From contig JAGMWG010000007.1 in NCBI GenBank assembly GCA_020744225.1, positions 620,001 to 684,000 on the forward strand: DNA of 64,000 nt, written 5' to 3'. A program made the translations under genes and the position numbers. The DNA is from Paraphoma chrysanthemicola (lineage: Eukaryota; Ascomycota; Dothideomycetes; Pleosporales; Phaeosphaeriaceae). This document shows positions 10,263 to 20,500 of the stretch, piece by piece (the first letter of the stretch is position 1; the number at the start of each line of letters is the position of its first letter). The notes beneath the pieces are model-generated. The model made no database searches. It saw only the letters and a list, made by a program, of their open reading frames with translations, and was not told where the DNA came from.

Positions 10263-10912
10263 ATGGATCTTTTCAATCAACTCGATACTTCTCGCGCCAC
10301 CATGTAATTCCACGCTACACAAAACATTGACTTTAAAACACTAACAAATTTAGCACCATCCGTAACGATCTGAATTCGCCGCTGCTTCGTCTGCCAGGCG
10401 AGATCCGAAACCTGATATACGGCTACGTTCTATGCGAGGGCAGCTACGAAATCAGGCACAGTTGGCGTAACCTCACTTTTGCATTCTACATCCAGAGAAA
10501 GGTGCACTACCGTCTCAGCCTTCTTGCTGTATGTAGGCGTACCTATGAGGAAACAGCACTTCTATCATTCTCGCTCAACAAGTTCTCGTTTGTTGAAACA
10601 TACGCCTTGGAAGAATATCTCATCAGAAATTTACACGTTGCTCAGCGGAACGCGATTAGGTCGATAGGGATCACTGTGTTCCCAGGTTTTGATGACAGCG
10701 AAGAGATTAAAGTCAACAGCGCATACTCTCACCTTGACGACTTTCTGCCCACGGTCGACAATGTTCTCGTCACAGTTCAGTTCTATCGTGACTGGAATGT
10801 CCGCAAGTGCGATGGACTTGTAAAGCAAGCGAAGAAGACGCTAGATGGATGGTTGGTGACTCAAGAGGCGGGGAAAATTATGAAAGTGCTGTACAAAGAG
10901 GTCGCATTCTGA
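10263..10912 (+). CDS. LPGELRN-family protein, copy 7
   Basis: Two exons (10263-10303, 10354-10912) around a 50-nt phase-2 intron (GTAATT...TTTAG), 199 aa. Exon 1 is MDLFNQLDTSRAT. Exon 2 opens TIRNDLNSPLLRLPGEIRN and contains LLAVCRRTYEETALLSFSLN, QRNAIRSIGITVF and FLPTVDNVLVTVQF, so every family block is present without interruption. The same frame stays open upstream to an ATG near 10074 through an LDLN repeat, so a longer N-terminus is possible. The short start is chosen for its match to sister first exons. Function unknown. Confidence 0.8.
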
Positions 10913-11535
10913 TCCCCTGCCATGTTAGAGTATGGCGTTGAGCGCACGGAAGGACTATTGGTGGCAGACTCTCGGGATTTATTTCTCTGACGCCAAAGCC
11001 AAATATATGCAGATATGCCACCTGTGCATTTGCGTCCAGTGAGTCCATAGGTACGCCGTTGACTACTCATGTCAGCGCAAACTTACTTATCGATGACATC
11101 GGCCTGGTAATCTCGCTACGAATTCTCCCTTGTACACTTTGACTTGCCTGCTTATGCATCTATGTAAGTGCCTGTGGCACGTCCCTAGACCATGTTGCAC
11201 CATACGTACAGTTACTTCCCCAGTCAAATTCTAGTAGAGACTCGAAATTGTGAGTCTCCGAGGTCTGCTGCTTGAACACGCTCAACAGCAAGTTCAATCG
11301 GCTGGGTGAAGTCATACAAACATAAAGTGAACATGTCCAGCATCGCTACCATAACCGCTTTGTCAGCGTGCTAGACGGTGAGTGAGTGCTCCTTACACGG
11401 GCTACGTTGATACTAACGCCGCCAATATGAACAACTTTTCGCCGCGGTGGTGAGTGAGCCCCACTCCTTCACCTTCACAACAACCTCGCAGTACAACCAC
11501 CGATATCCTTCAAACTCAGCAATATACAAGCCATA
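10913..11535. other. Intergenic, no gene seen
   Basis: No supported gene. An ATG at 11428 opens a few codons that end at a GTGAGTG donor-like site. This may be a remnant of a family first exon but has no matching second exon of its own. Confidence 0.4.
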
Positions 11536-12192
11536 ATGACGAACAAAACATCTCTTGCAATGACGTAAGCTACCATACACTCTGCGGTGGTGAAGAAACT
11601 TACTAACTTCTTCAGGACTAGGAGCAACGCAATCGAGTCCTCACTGCTGCGCCTTCCCGCCGAGTTGCGGAACAAAATATATGCGTATGTCTTCTATGAA
11701 GGGACATACTGCCTAAAGATTAGCAACCGTACTCGGCCTGGGCATTACCTCCCCGAGAAGGTGCCTGTGTGCTTGGAACAATGCAATCACGCGCTCGCAC
11801 TCTTACGCGTCTGCCGCCAAGTACATGCTGAAGCCAAGCTCTTTCCGTACTGGCTGAACGTCTTCCAGTTCGACTCTCTCCTCGCCTTCCAGTTCTGCAT
11901 AGGACTAGAGAGTCGAAAACATCGGTTCACGTTGGAGCAGCGTCAAGCTGTTCGCACACTCGAGCTAGAGCTCTATCTTGGCTGGGAATTTTATACCGAT
12001 TGGTACAAACTAGCCGCATACGTCCGAAGCCTCAAACAGCAGGATATCAATATCCAAGATATGTTGCCGAATCTTCAGGCGGTGACTGTCATTGTGGATG
12101 GACGCCGCGGCGAAACGCTTGACGAAACTCTGGCGAAGCATTATGGCAAAGAAAACTGGGCTCAAACCGAGAAATGGCTAGTAGGAGAATAA
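11536..12192 (+). CDS. LPGELRN-family protein, copy 8
   Basis: Two exons (11536-11564, 11616-12192), 51-nt phase-2 intron (GTAAGC...TTCAG), 201 aa. Exon 1 is only 29 nt (MTNKTSLAM). Exon 2 begins TRSNAIESSLLRLPAELRNK and carries LALLRVCRQVHAEAKLFPYW, QRQAVRTLELELY and MLPNLQAVTVIVDG. The C-terminus ends with a WAQTEKWLVGE stretch equivalent to the family's 'FxxWL' tail. It is convergent with the HET gene that ends at 12469. Function unknown. Confidence 0.8.
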
Positions 12193-12468
12193 ATCACTCC
12201 TAGAAGCAGCATTGGTCCTGAGATTCGACGTGCCGCCTGAATCATGGGGAAAATGTCGTGCTTACGAGGAAACAAGTGCGTCAGGTGCGCCGGTCTGAAT
12301 TTCTCGAGAATTGTCAGGTCAAAAGTACATTGGCATCGTCTCCGCCATTTCTTAAACTATTCGATAAAGTCACCGACGCAAGTAAGCAGTGTGTGCAAAG
12401 AGCGAGAAGTTGGTGCTACGGAGATGAAGGCAGCCGATGTTTCCATGGGATATGCAATGTCAAATTCA

Positions 12469-14271
12469 TCAGACCAATCCAATCTTCTCCATTTGCTCTT
12501 TCCTCTGCGCCACAGCTTCTCCACGCATAATTCCATGTACATATGCATCTCCAACTAATTGATACATTTTACTCCCTGCGTTCGTTCCAGCATCTGTAGG
12601 TCTGATCACAAACGGCACACGCCCACCACTAAGAATGCACACCCAGTCTTCTGCTCGTATGTCCGAAGGCCCGATACCCACATACCCGCCCGCAGTTGTG
12701 AAGAAGGCATGATTCGGAACGTGGCCGTGAAGAGAAGTGATCAACTCACTATACGTGCCCTTATCAAGATAGTCTTCAAAGTCTCGCTCTTGGTGCTCTT
12801 TTGGCACGCCAGTCGGAAACTCTCGCATCTTGAGGTTGCCGAGCATGGTGCGCCAGAACGCATCTTTGATCGTTCCCCCGCCGATGTAGGGTGCATTGAG
12901 ATTGCTACCGCACGATTGTTGGTGTTCTTCTAGGATGCGACGAGATTGTAGGATGATGTCTTGCAGTGTTTTGTCGTTGATGGATTCCTCGACGGGAACC
13001 TCGTACACCTTGCTGATGGTCTCAATGCGATCTATCAATATGCCAGTTAGGCGCAAGGTCTTACCACCATCTAACACTTCAACATGCAACTTCAGGCCTT
13101 TAGATGCTGTCCAGCGTAGATAGCGATGAGAATGATGCCACCATTTCGTCTGTCGCGTGCCGATGGCGCTGGAAGTCGCGAAATCAATGGCCCAAGTTGG
13201 CAAGTCTGGTGTGATATGTGGTAGTTCTCGCGCACCCACAAGCGCTCTCAGATCTCCTTCCGAACGTATCAGATCTATTGTCAGTTTCGTGAACAATACT
13301 GTTGGCGAGATGCTATAATCGACATCACGCATCGCAGGAACGCTCGACAAGGTCTTGCGCGAAAGCAAACCGCCAAAACCATACACCTTGTCTCTCGCAT
13401 CCGATGCTTCGCGGTACCTCCAGCGCATCAACATGTTGAGCGGAATTTCTCCACTACGAGCAATGCGCAGACCTCGTACTGGGTATAGGAGGTTGCTCAT
13501 CAGCTTGTGGAATTCAGCTTGGACTTCCTCGCTAGAACCCTCAAAAAGCCACCCCGAGCAGAGATTCAATGCTGCGAGTTCCACTATACCCAATGAAATA
13601 GCAAGAGGGCCCCAATGTAACGTAGCTGTCGATGGTAGAGAAGCTTCCTGTAGGGTCCACACACGTGACCACCACGGATTGCCGCCCATGATCAAGGCCT
13701 CGAATGCGCTGCGCGCGCGTTTGCCATCAATGTCGTCCAGAAGAAGAGTGTGTGAGTCTAAGAAGGTCGGCTTGTCGTATGCTACAGTGCGTATGAAATC
13801 CATCACAACCTGAGCGTCTGATTCCAAGAACAGTCGATCGCTAGGTATGTCGCCGAGCCAAATGAGGCACTCTGAGCATTTGCGATATATCGTTCCCATG
13901 AGGCTAACTTGTCGCGACTTCTCTTCATCATCACTTTGATCGATGCAAATCTGATCCGTCCACAGGGTCCGCACATTTCGCGCATCGCGGAGGTGTCGGA
14001 AGGCTGCGTAGAGTGACTGTGTGATCTCCATGTGAAACCCAGAGATGCTGACGGTGCGTATGTCATGCGAATCACCCCAGACATAGGAAAGCGCTTCAAA
14101 GTTGCGGCCACCGTTCAACGTGATGATACGACATTTTAGGACGATTGCGTCGGCTCCAGATCCGGGCAACAGGTCGACTACACGGATTTGCTCATCTCGA
14201 ATGGGAAATGACTGATGAAGATTGTCATTGAAGAGCTGTAAGGAATCTGAAGATGACAGTGATTGGTTCAT
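12469..14271 (-). CDS. HET-domain protein (heterokaryon-incompatibility type)
   Basis: Single exon, 600 aa from ATG 14271. The frame is open 66 codons further up, but that stretch is unlike HET proteins. The HET domain (about residues 58-205) shows FEALSYVWGD, then LWTDQICIDQSDDEEKSRQV, MGTIYRKCSECLIWLGD and, further on, WWSRVWTLQEA. The C-terminus has the usual GDAYVHGIMRGEA motif. HET proteins trigger cell death when incompatible hyphae fuse, but most family members, including this one, have no tested partner. No NACHT/WD partner gene lies next to it. It is intact and placed inside the LPGELRN block. Confidence 0.93.
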   Translation of the reverse strand: MNQSLSSSDSLQLFNDNLHQSFPIRDEQIRVVDLLPGSGADAIVLKCRIITLNGGRNFEALSYVWGDSHDIRTVSISGFHMEITQSLYAAFRHLRDARNVRTLWTDQICIDQSDDEEKSRQVSLMGTIYRKCSECLIWLGDIPSDRLFLESDAQVVMDFIRTVAYDKPTFLDSHTLLLDDIDGKRARSAFEALIMGGNPWWSRVWTLQEASLPSTATLHWGPLAISLGIVELAALNLCSGWLFEGSSEEVQAEFHKLMSNLLYPVRGLRIARSGEIPLNMLMRWRYREASDARDKVYGFGGLLSRKTLSSVPAMRDVDYSISPTVLFTKLTIDLIRSEGDLRALVGARELPHITPDLPTWAIDFATSSAIGTRQTKWWHHSHRYLRWTASKGLKLHVEVLDGGKTLRLTGILIDRIETISKVYEVPVEESINDKTLQDIILQSRRILEEHQQSCGSNLNAPYIGGGTIKDAFWRTMLGNLKMREFPTGVPKEHQERDFEDYLDKGTYSELITSLHGHVPNHAFFTTAGGYVGIGPSDIRAEDWVCILSGGRVPFVIRPTDAGTNAGSKMYQLVGDAYVHGIMRGEAVAQRKEQMEKIGLV

Positions 14272-14880
14272 TTGAGAGTCTTTCGATAGGAGAGTCGCGC
14301 GCCCCTGCAGTTGCCTCGATGCAGGACGAATGCATGATCCTAGAAGAGAGCTATGCAGAACACAATGACTAGTAATGTGAAGAGTTACTCTTCCCTCTAG
14401 GTTTGATGCAATCGCGTTTACATGGGACAGGAGTAATTGTAGAATAGAGAGGTGATTTTCTGCCGCCAAAGCGAGTGGCTGAAGGGATGCAGATTAAGTT
14501 CGTTGGAAGCGGGGTTCTACAATCTGCACCAACCGAATGTCGTCGTCAACAGTGGACCATTGCCAGTGCAATCGATCACCAAATACAGTAGCGCTAAACT
14601 ACTACATATACAGAAGTCTTACCTGAATTAATACGCAAGTAGCCTCAATCTCCACCGATTGCAAATCTGAGTGCCTTTCCTCTAAATATCACTAGCAAAG
14701 GGACGAAACCTAATATGACATGATGACGACAAACCTAGCTAGACAAGCATGCAGGGAACGGCTCCATGTCCAACTCGAGTAAGACACCAAGTGAAAGCGA
14801 GGGGCGCATCCTCTCGGACTCACTTGCTCGTGCCATCACCATATAAATCTTGCTCACAATTGCGCCTTCCGCTCCCAATC
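14272..14880. other. Intergenic upstream of the HET gene, no gene seen
   Basis: Contains the presumed HET-gene promoter and nothing else recognisable. Confidence 0.5.
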
Positions 14881-15310
14881 TTCACTAACTAGTATTAACA
14901 TTATGTTAAGGAGGATACCCTGTCGTAAGAATATCGCGAAGATGTTAAGCTATGTCAAGATCTTACGTACGCAGAGGCCAAGAACGAGCAGCGTGTTAAC
15001 ACCTCCACCTACACCTGCACTCTCTGTAGCTGCGGCAGGCTGCTATTGTATATATATTAGCGCGCTGTACCTTCTTAGGCAACGTGGAGCCTTGCAGAGT
15101 AGATATCTACTCTGCTACGCCTTACCTAGGCGTGCTAAGCCTCTTATGCGCCACTTCTCTTAGCCACTTAGAGCCTATTAAGAAAGAATCTATATTGAAC
15201 GCTATCGCAGCTACATTAGGCGTAAGACTGCGCTACGTATAGAAGGCTGTTTGCGCTCAAAGTAAATCAAGAATAACTTCCTGCTAAAGGTTATTGTTGC
15301 TATGTCAAGA
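14881..15310. repeat. Decayed AT-rich repeat relic
   Basis: The text here changes character: rich in TTA/TAGG/GCGCTA words, with a perfect 22-bp palindrome at 15094-15115 (GCAGAGTAGAT plus its reverse complement) and repeated CCTTA/TTAGGC runs. It resembles, more weakly, the RIP-altered element at the right end. It is probably an old transposon fragment or solo LTR, but no terminal repeats or protein relics could be read, so the class is open. Confidence 0.4.
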
Positions 15311-15483
15311 TATTGATTTCCTATCGCAGGTCGGTTGCCCCTTAGCAGCCTATCACGAGAACATCGTCCCCTCCCCTCAGCGCGCTAAGGTACCGACCTT
15401 AGTCAGCAACGCCATTCAAATCAATCTATACTTTTCAGCTCTCAGCCTCTCCTAGACTCTTCTCCACTCTCATCGGATCAGAT

Positions 15484-16105
15484 ATGGCAGACATGCCAGT
15501 CGTCAATTCGCACGCCGCCATGTATGTTCGTGAATGCCAATTCCCTTCTTACTGGGATATACTAAAGGACTCGCACCAGCACCGCCCACAATGCAGCCTC
15601 ATCGCCGCTTCTGCGTCTCCCAGCCGAGATCAGAAACGAAATCTACGCACACGTTCTGACCTTGCCCGGTGGTATCACGGCCTGGAACTACGACTACATA
15701 CATGAAAAGGTGTCGATGAACATGAGCAGCTCAATCTACGAGCTACGCAAGCAGCCCGACTACTTCGCTATGCTGCGAACCTGCCATCAGATCCAGTCTG
15801 AAGCACACTTGCTTCCTCTCACGCTCAACTTTCTGGATTTCGTGTCCCACAAATCCGTCACTGACTGGGTTGGGGCCACTAACCCTACGCAGCGCGCTGC
15901 CGTATCACGAGTTCGCATTTTCGTTGCCCTCAATGGAGAGGACTCGAGGTTCTGCGAAGTGATGGTAGAGGCAGGGTATAACCGTGCGAAGGACGTATGG
16001 CCAAATCTCGTGCGAGTGGATTTCGAAATGGCCTCCGGGTCCCGTGAATCCGAAAAAAAATTCATGGCATGGTGGAAGATGAGGCGCTTAAAGAAGTCCA
16101 GGTGA
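15484..16105 (+). CDS. LPGELRN-family protein, copy 9
   Basis: Two exons (15484-15521, 15580-16105), 58-nt phase-2 intron with GTATGT donor, ATACTAA branch and CACCAG acceptor, 187 aa. Exon 1 is MADMPVVNSHAA. Exon 2 starts TAHNAASSPLLRLPAEIRNE and continues with LRTCHQIQSEAHLLPLTLNF, QRAAVSRVRIFVAL and WPNLVRVDFEMAS, ending in FMAWWKMRRLKKSR. The junction region is nearly the same as in copy 10 (xxNAASSPLLRLP), suggesting a recent tandem duplication of the two. Function unknown. Confidence 0.8.
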
Positions 16106-16410
16106 TCGAGCGCCCCCACATATGAAAGGGGTCCCTGGAGATGCGTTGGGGAGCCCGAGAATTGAATCTTACAAGATGCAATCCGAAACGAAAAGAGACA
16201 CGAGGATATGCCCCACCCGCAAAGGCAAAGTCTGGAGTCGGAAGAACTCCCTCAAAGAAGCCATACTCACCCAATACACAATGAATCTTGCAACACAACA
16301 GCTTGGCCCACATGATCATACAACACGGAGTTCTGGTATCAGAATATTATGCTACTGCTTTGTATCTGCTGGGATTCATGGTATGGAAAACAGTCGAAGA
16401 TAGAAGAAAG

Positions 16411-16430
16411 GTGAAAGTGAAAGTGAAAGT
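16411..16430 (+). repeat. (GTGAAA)n microsatellite
   Basis: Three and a third perfect GTGAAA units, about 150 bp upstream of the copy 10 start codon. Confidence 0.9.
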
Positions 16431-16460
16431 AATAACTTCGTCCACCAATCTTAGTCAGCC

Positions 16461-16507
16461 CCACCACCACCACCACCACCACCACCACCACCACCACTAC
16501 CACTACC
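16461..16507 (+). repeat. (CAC)n microsatellite
   Basis: About twelve uninterrupted CAC units followed by CACTACCACTACC, 70 bp upstream of the copy 10 start codon. It is long enough to be polymorphic between strains. Confidence 0.95.
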
Positions 16508-16576
16508 AAACAAACAATCACACCTACTCTTCCGCATCTCATTACTCCACCCTCTACCAACCATATCAAAGCAAGC

Positions 16577-17280
16577 ATGGAGGACACTGAACCGCCCAGC
16601 GAACACGAAGCCATGTACTCCTCAAGCCTTACTCACTGCTTCACTCTCGCAGCTTTGACGCGATACTAACAAAAAACAGCACGGCGCGCAATGCCGCTTC
16701 ATCCCCTCTCCTCCGCCTCCCCGTCGAGCTACGAAACAAAATCTACGCCTACGTCCTGACCGGAAACTATCCATATCCATTCAACGTTATGAATAGCACA
16801 ATGGATCCCCCCAAGCAGGGTGAGGTATCCCAGGCCATTCGAATCATGAAGGAAGAGCCGCATCCCCTCGCGCTGCTGTCCTGTTGCCGCCAAGTCCACG
16901 CCGACGCCAAGCTGCTCCCATTTGAGCTCAATGTGTTCGAATTCGAGGTTTTGGGCAGGTTGGCGTCGAACAGCGAAAAGGTCGCCGCCGTCTTGTTGCC
17001 CTTCCAGCGCGCTGCGATCACTCGCATCTGCACTTCCGACTACAATATGCCGGTAGATGCGGATTATATTTTCGGGGATATGAAGGACCTGGGGTTGACT
17101 TGCGCCAGAACTTTGCTGCCGCGACTGACGAGTGCGGCCTTGACTTACTCCGATCGCTGTCTGGCCTTCGAGAAATACAGGAAAGAGATCAAGTTGCACT
17201 TTGTGGCGTGGTTGAAAGGAGATTCCGAGGAGGTTCAGGTCACGGAGGAGGGTCCTGATGGTGTGCTGAGAATTCTGTGA
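16577..17280 (+). CDS. LPGELRN-family protein, copy 10
   Basis: Two exons (16577-16614, 16680-17280), 65-nt phase-2 intron (GTACTC...AACAG), 212 aa. Exon 1, MEDTEPPSEHEA, is 38 nt like that of copy 9. Exon 2 begins TARNAASSPLLRLPVELRNK and carries LALLSCCRQVHADAKLLPFE, FQRAAITRICTSD and a C-terminal FVAWLKGD tail. All family blocks are present. The gene is convergent with SIN3 (3' ends 311 bp apart) and is the last copy of the block. Function unknown. Confidence 0.8.
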
Positions 17281-17591
17281 AGGTGGACGCATCTACCGCG
17301 GCCTTTTCAGGAAGAAAGGTTAAAATGGGTGCATTGAATTTTGTGCGATTCAGAAATTGGATATAGATGAGACTTCCCACCTTCTCCAGCAGGGCCAAAC
17401 AAACCCCAAAGCTCAAACGCCGAACCAAAGTAACTCAACCCAATGCAATACAAAATCTTACACATGATGCTTGGCCGTGACCACCACCTTTCCAATTCCT
17501 CTTGCGCCAATTATACTCATACACCTAGTCCACGACCCGGTGCTCGCCCGAACATTCCCTTGCGGTCGATGCGTTTGCGGAAGGAAGCACC
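17281..17591. other. Convergent 3' intergenic
   Basis: 311 bp between the stop codons of copy 10 (plus) and SIN3 (minus). It should hold both 3' UTRs; no further feature was seen. Confidence 0.5.
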
Positions 17592-20500
17592 CTACGCCTC
17601 CTCCATCTCAACGTCATCATCGTCGCCGGCCGCCTTGACCTCGTCGAGGTCCTTCTTGAAGGCCGCCTTCTTCGCGTCTACGTCGTCGCGGCTGAGGTCC
17701 TTCATCCATGAGTTGTTGCGGACGAGCTTTTCCTGTGTGCGGTCGCGCCGCGAGTCGTTCAGAGCCTTGTACTCTTCGACTGGCTTGGTAACAGTCGCAG
17801 TCAGACCCACGCGCACGCTGTCGGGTTGGAGGAAGTACTGAACGCCGCCAGTGCCGAAAGGCTCGCTGTTGATGAAGGTCATAGTGTAGCCAGCTGGGCT
17901 TATCGACACAGTGATCTTGTCGTTGTGCTTGACTTGGTCTAGACGCTCGTCCTCGACCAGATCCTCAGTCTTCGCCAAACGCTTCTTGAGGTATGGGTAG
18001 TGAACACGAGCGCCATCAACCTCTTCGGTAGGCTCAACAGCCATGTACGATGCAATATATGCTCGCCAACGCTTGACACGGTCTAGCGTATTGAACTCGA
18101 AGGTAGGATCATCCTTCTTAAAGAGTCGTACATTTGCCTCAGCCTTTGCAGGGTCCTAGATTAATGTTAGTATAGTCACATTGCAACCCCCATATATTAA
18201 ACTTACATATGTAATGCGGTATGTATCAGCGTCCTTCGCATACTTCTCCACAGCCTTGCGGTAGCTGATTTCGCTCTTATGCGTGGTCGACTCGTTGACA
18301 CGGTCCTTCTTGAACAGGTTGTAAATGTCGATGCTCTTCTCCTTGTTGTCGTGGCTGACAATAGCAAGCGCAAAGCGCACAAGCGAGCTCAGCAGTCGGT
18401 CGAACGAGTACAACTGCCATCCAATTTGCAAGTAGTATCGGCGCAAGGTCTCCTCGATGAAGTTCATGTCCGTCTCGCCAATGATTTGATCCTGAAGCAT
18501 GTCGAGGACTTGCTGGTAGTAGTTGGCAGAAGATGATGTATCCTTGAAGAAGTCTTCTGGTTGCTTGTCCAGCATCTTGAGACGCTGCGCAGGTTTAGCC
18601 TCCTTGGCTCGGTTGACAGCTCGGCGCACGTCCTCTTCACTGTCCTTCAGCTTCTGCAGTCTCTCGTATAGATAGACAAACATGCGGAAGAAGCAGTAGA
18701 TCGACGAGTTGGCGTACATGTTGTACTCGACGCGGCGATATGGCTCTTCGTGCTCAAACTCCTTGTCTCCGAATGCGGTTGGCATGGCGGAGTACTCTAC
18801 CCAGTGGCTTGTTGGTCGCTCTGCCTTGGGGTTAGAATTTGAGCTGTCACCAGCCGCCTCCTCCTCAACTCCCGGTACGATCTCAGGTGTGCTATCCCGG
18901 CTCCCAGACGCCACGCTGTCTTCCTTGTCCTTGCGAGACTTGCTCCGAGGATCAAGAACATCTCGACGAAGGTCACCCTTCTTGGTCTTCTGACCACGCT
19001 GGGAGGCGTCGTCATCAGGGCTTGGAGTGTCTTCGCCTGAATCATTGGGAGTGTTCTGTCCCGACATGTGTACCCGTTGTTCAAACTTTTGAGTATCGAT
19101 GCCGAAGAAGAGAGGTACAAACTCCTTGATGAACGGGATCACCTTCGAGAAGTCAAGCCCACTGTTATTGTCGGCAAAGGTGAGCATGAGACGAGCAACA
19201 TCAATGAGAACATCCTCGTCCTTGAAAGCGAACGAGAACTGGTAGTCTGGCTGCGGGATCTCCTGGATCATCTGCTGGCGCTTCTGCTCCTCGTAGCGGA
19301 CTTGAATCTCGTTGGTGAGCGACTTGGGCTGGAACTGTCGCTTGTCGGTTTGTTTGACAGTGATGCTCTGGTGGTCCAAGGACTTCCAGAAGATCTTTTG
19401 CGTCTGATCGCGCCACACCTTCTCCCACTCACGCTGAGCGGCCTTCCAGTCCTCGAGCTTGCACTTCAACCTATGCAAGAGAACGGGGACCACATTCCAA
19501 GGAATCGAGAAGAGCTCCTTGATGACGTCTTTGCCTTTCTCGCGGCCGTAAATCTTCATGATGACCCGCTTGTAGATGGTCTCGCTCTGACCACCCAAAC
19601 CAGGGGGCAATGTGAATTGCGAGCGATCTTCGGGCTTCATGGTAAGTAGTTGGTTGGCGATTGGCTCGAGTTGTTGGATAGTGCGGCTGCATGCTTCTAT
19701 GTTAAAGTCGTAGTCATGTCGCTCTTCCTCAATTCGATGGAGGCCTTCCTCAAACTGGTTCTTGCGATGGGCAACGAAACCGGAGTCCTCAGAGGCCCAT
19801 GTTGGGTGAGAAGCCCACTCGTCGTTAAGGACCGATCGGCAGAGCTCATCACGCCCACTGCACACCCGCTCGCGCTCCCGCTTGGGTAGTAGTCGATAGC
19901 TTGGACCAAGGCTTCGGCAATTCGACAATGAGACGCGAGAGTTGACCGTCTTCGGGCGCGACTTCTGTTGCTCTTCATCGTCGCCCATGAACTTCTTGAA
20001 CCAGGCAAAGAGCTCCTGGTTGCCGCCGATGAATGACTGCGCGCGGTAGATCAAAAGCTGCTTGTCGATGAGGTCTTGCGAGAAGAGATTGCACAGCTTG
20101 AGGAACTCGTTCATTGTGTTCTTGTTGCCGATAAACTTCTTGACGCGATCGAAGAAAGCGAGCTCGTCTTGGCTTGGTGAGGTGGTCGTCGTGGGTGGCA
20201 TTGGCTCTGGCAGCGCAGGCGTCAGAGTCGGCGAGACTGGAGGACCATCAGGAATGGCCTGCTTAGCAGCATGACCTGTCTTGGCTCGCTTTAAATAGTC
20301 AGTAAATCCGTTCTCATAGACCGGGAAGGCCCGACTGGGCGCAAGGAAAGAGCCAGAAGGTCGTCCCTTCCCGCCGAGACCAATTTCCAGGCGCCGAGTT
20401 TTTGAGCAAGAGAGAACTGTGAACATACCTTATTAGTGGTTCCTGGTCCATACGAACCACGAACATTGGAGGTTTGCACCTCTTGAGTCATCGGTGCTGG

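Larger units (their letters stand above)
16106..16576. other. Intergenic with two microsatellites
   Basis: The 471-bp region between copies 9 and 10 contains a (GTGAAA)n tract and a (CAC)n tract, listed separately, in the presumed promoter or 5' leader of copy 10. Nothing else was seen. Confidence 0.5.

Noticed and set aside
14903..15163. 86-codon ORF in the relic region
   Set aside because: Low-complexity translation across a palindrome; no similarity, better explained as decayed repeat.
19068..19649. 193-codon plus-strand ORF
   Set aside because: Antisense shadow of the SIN3 HDAC-interaction region, which is unmistakable on the other strand.
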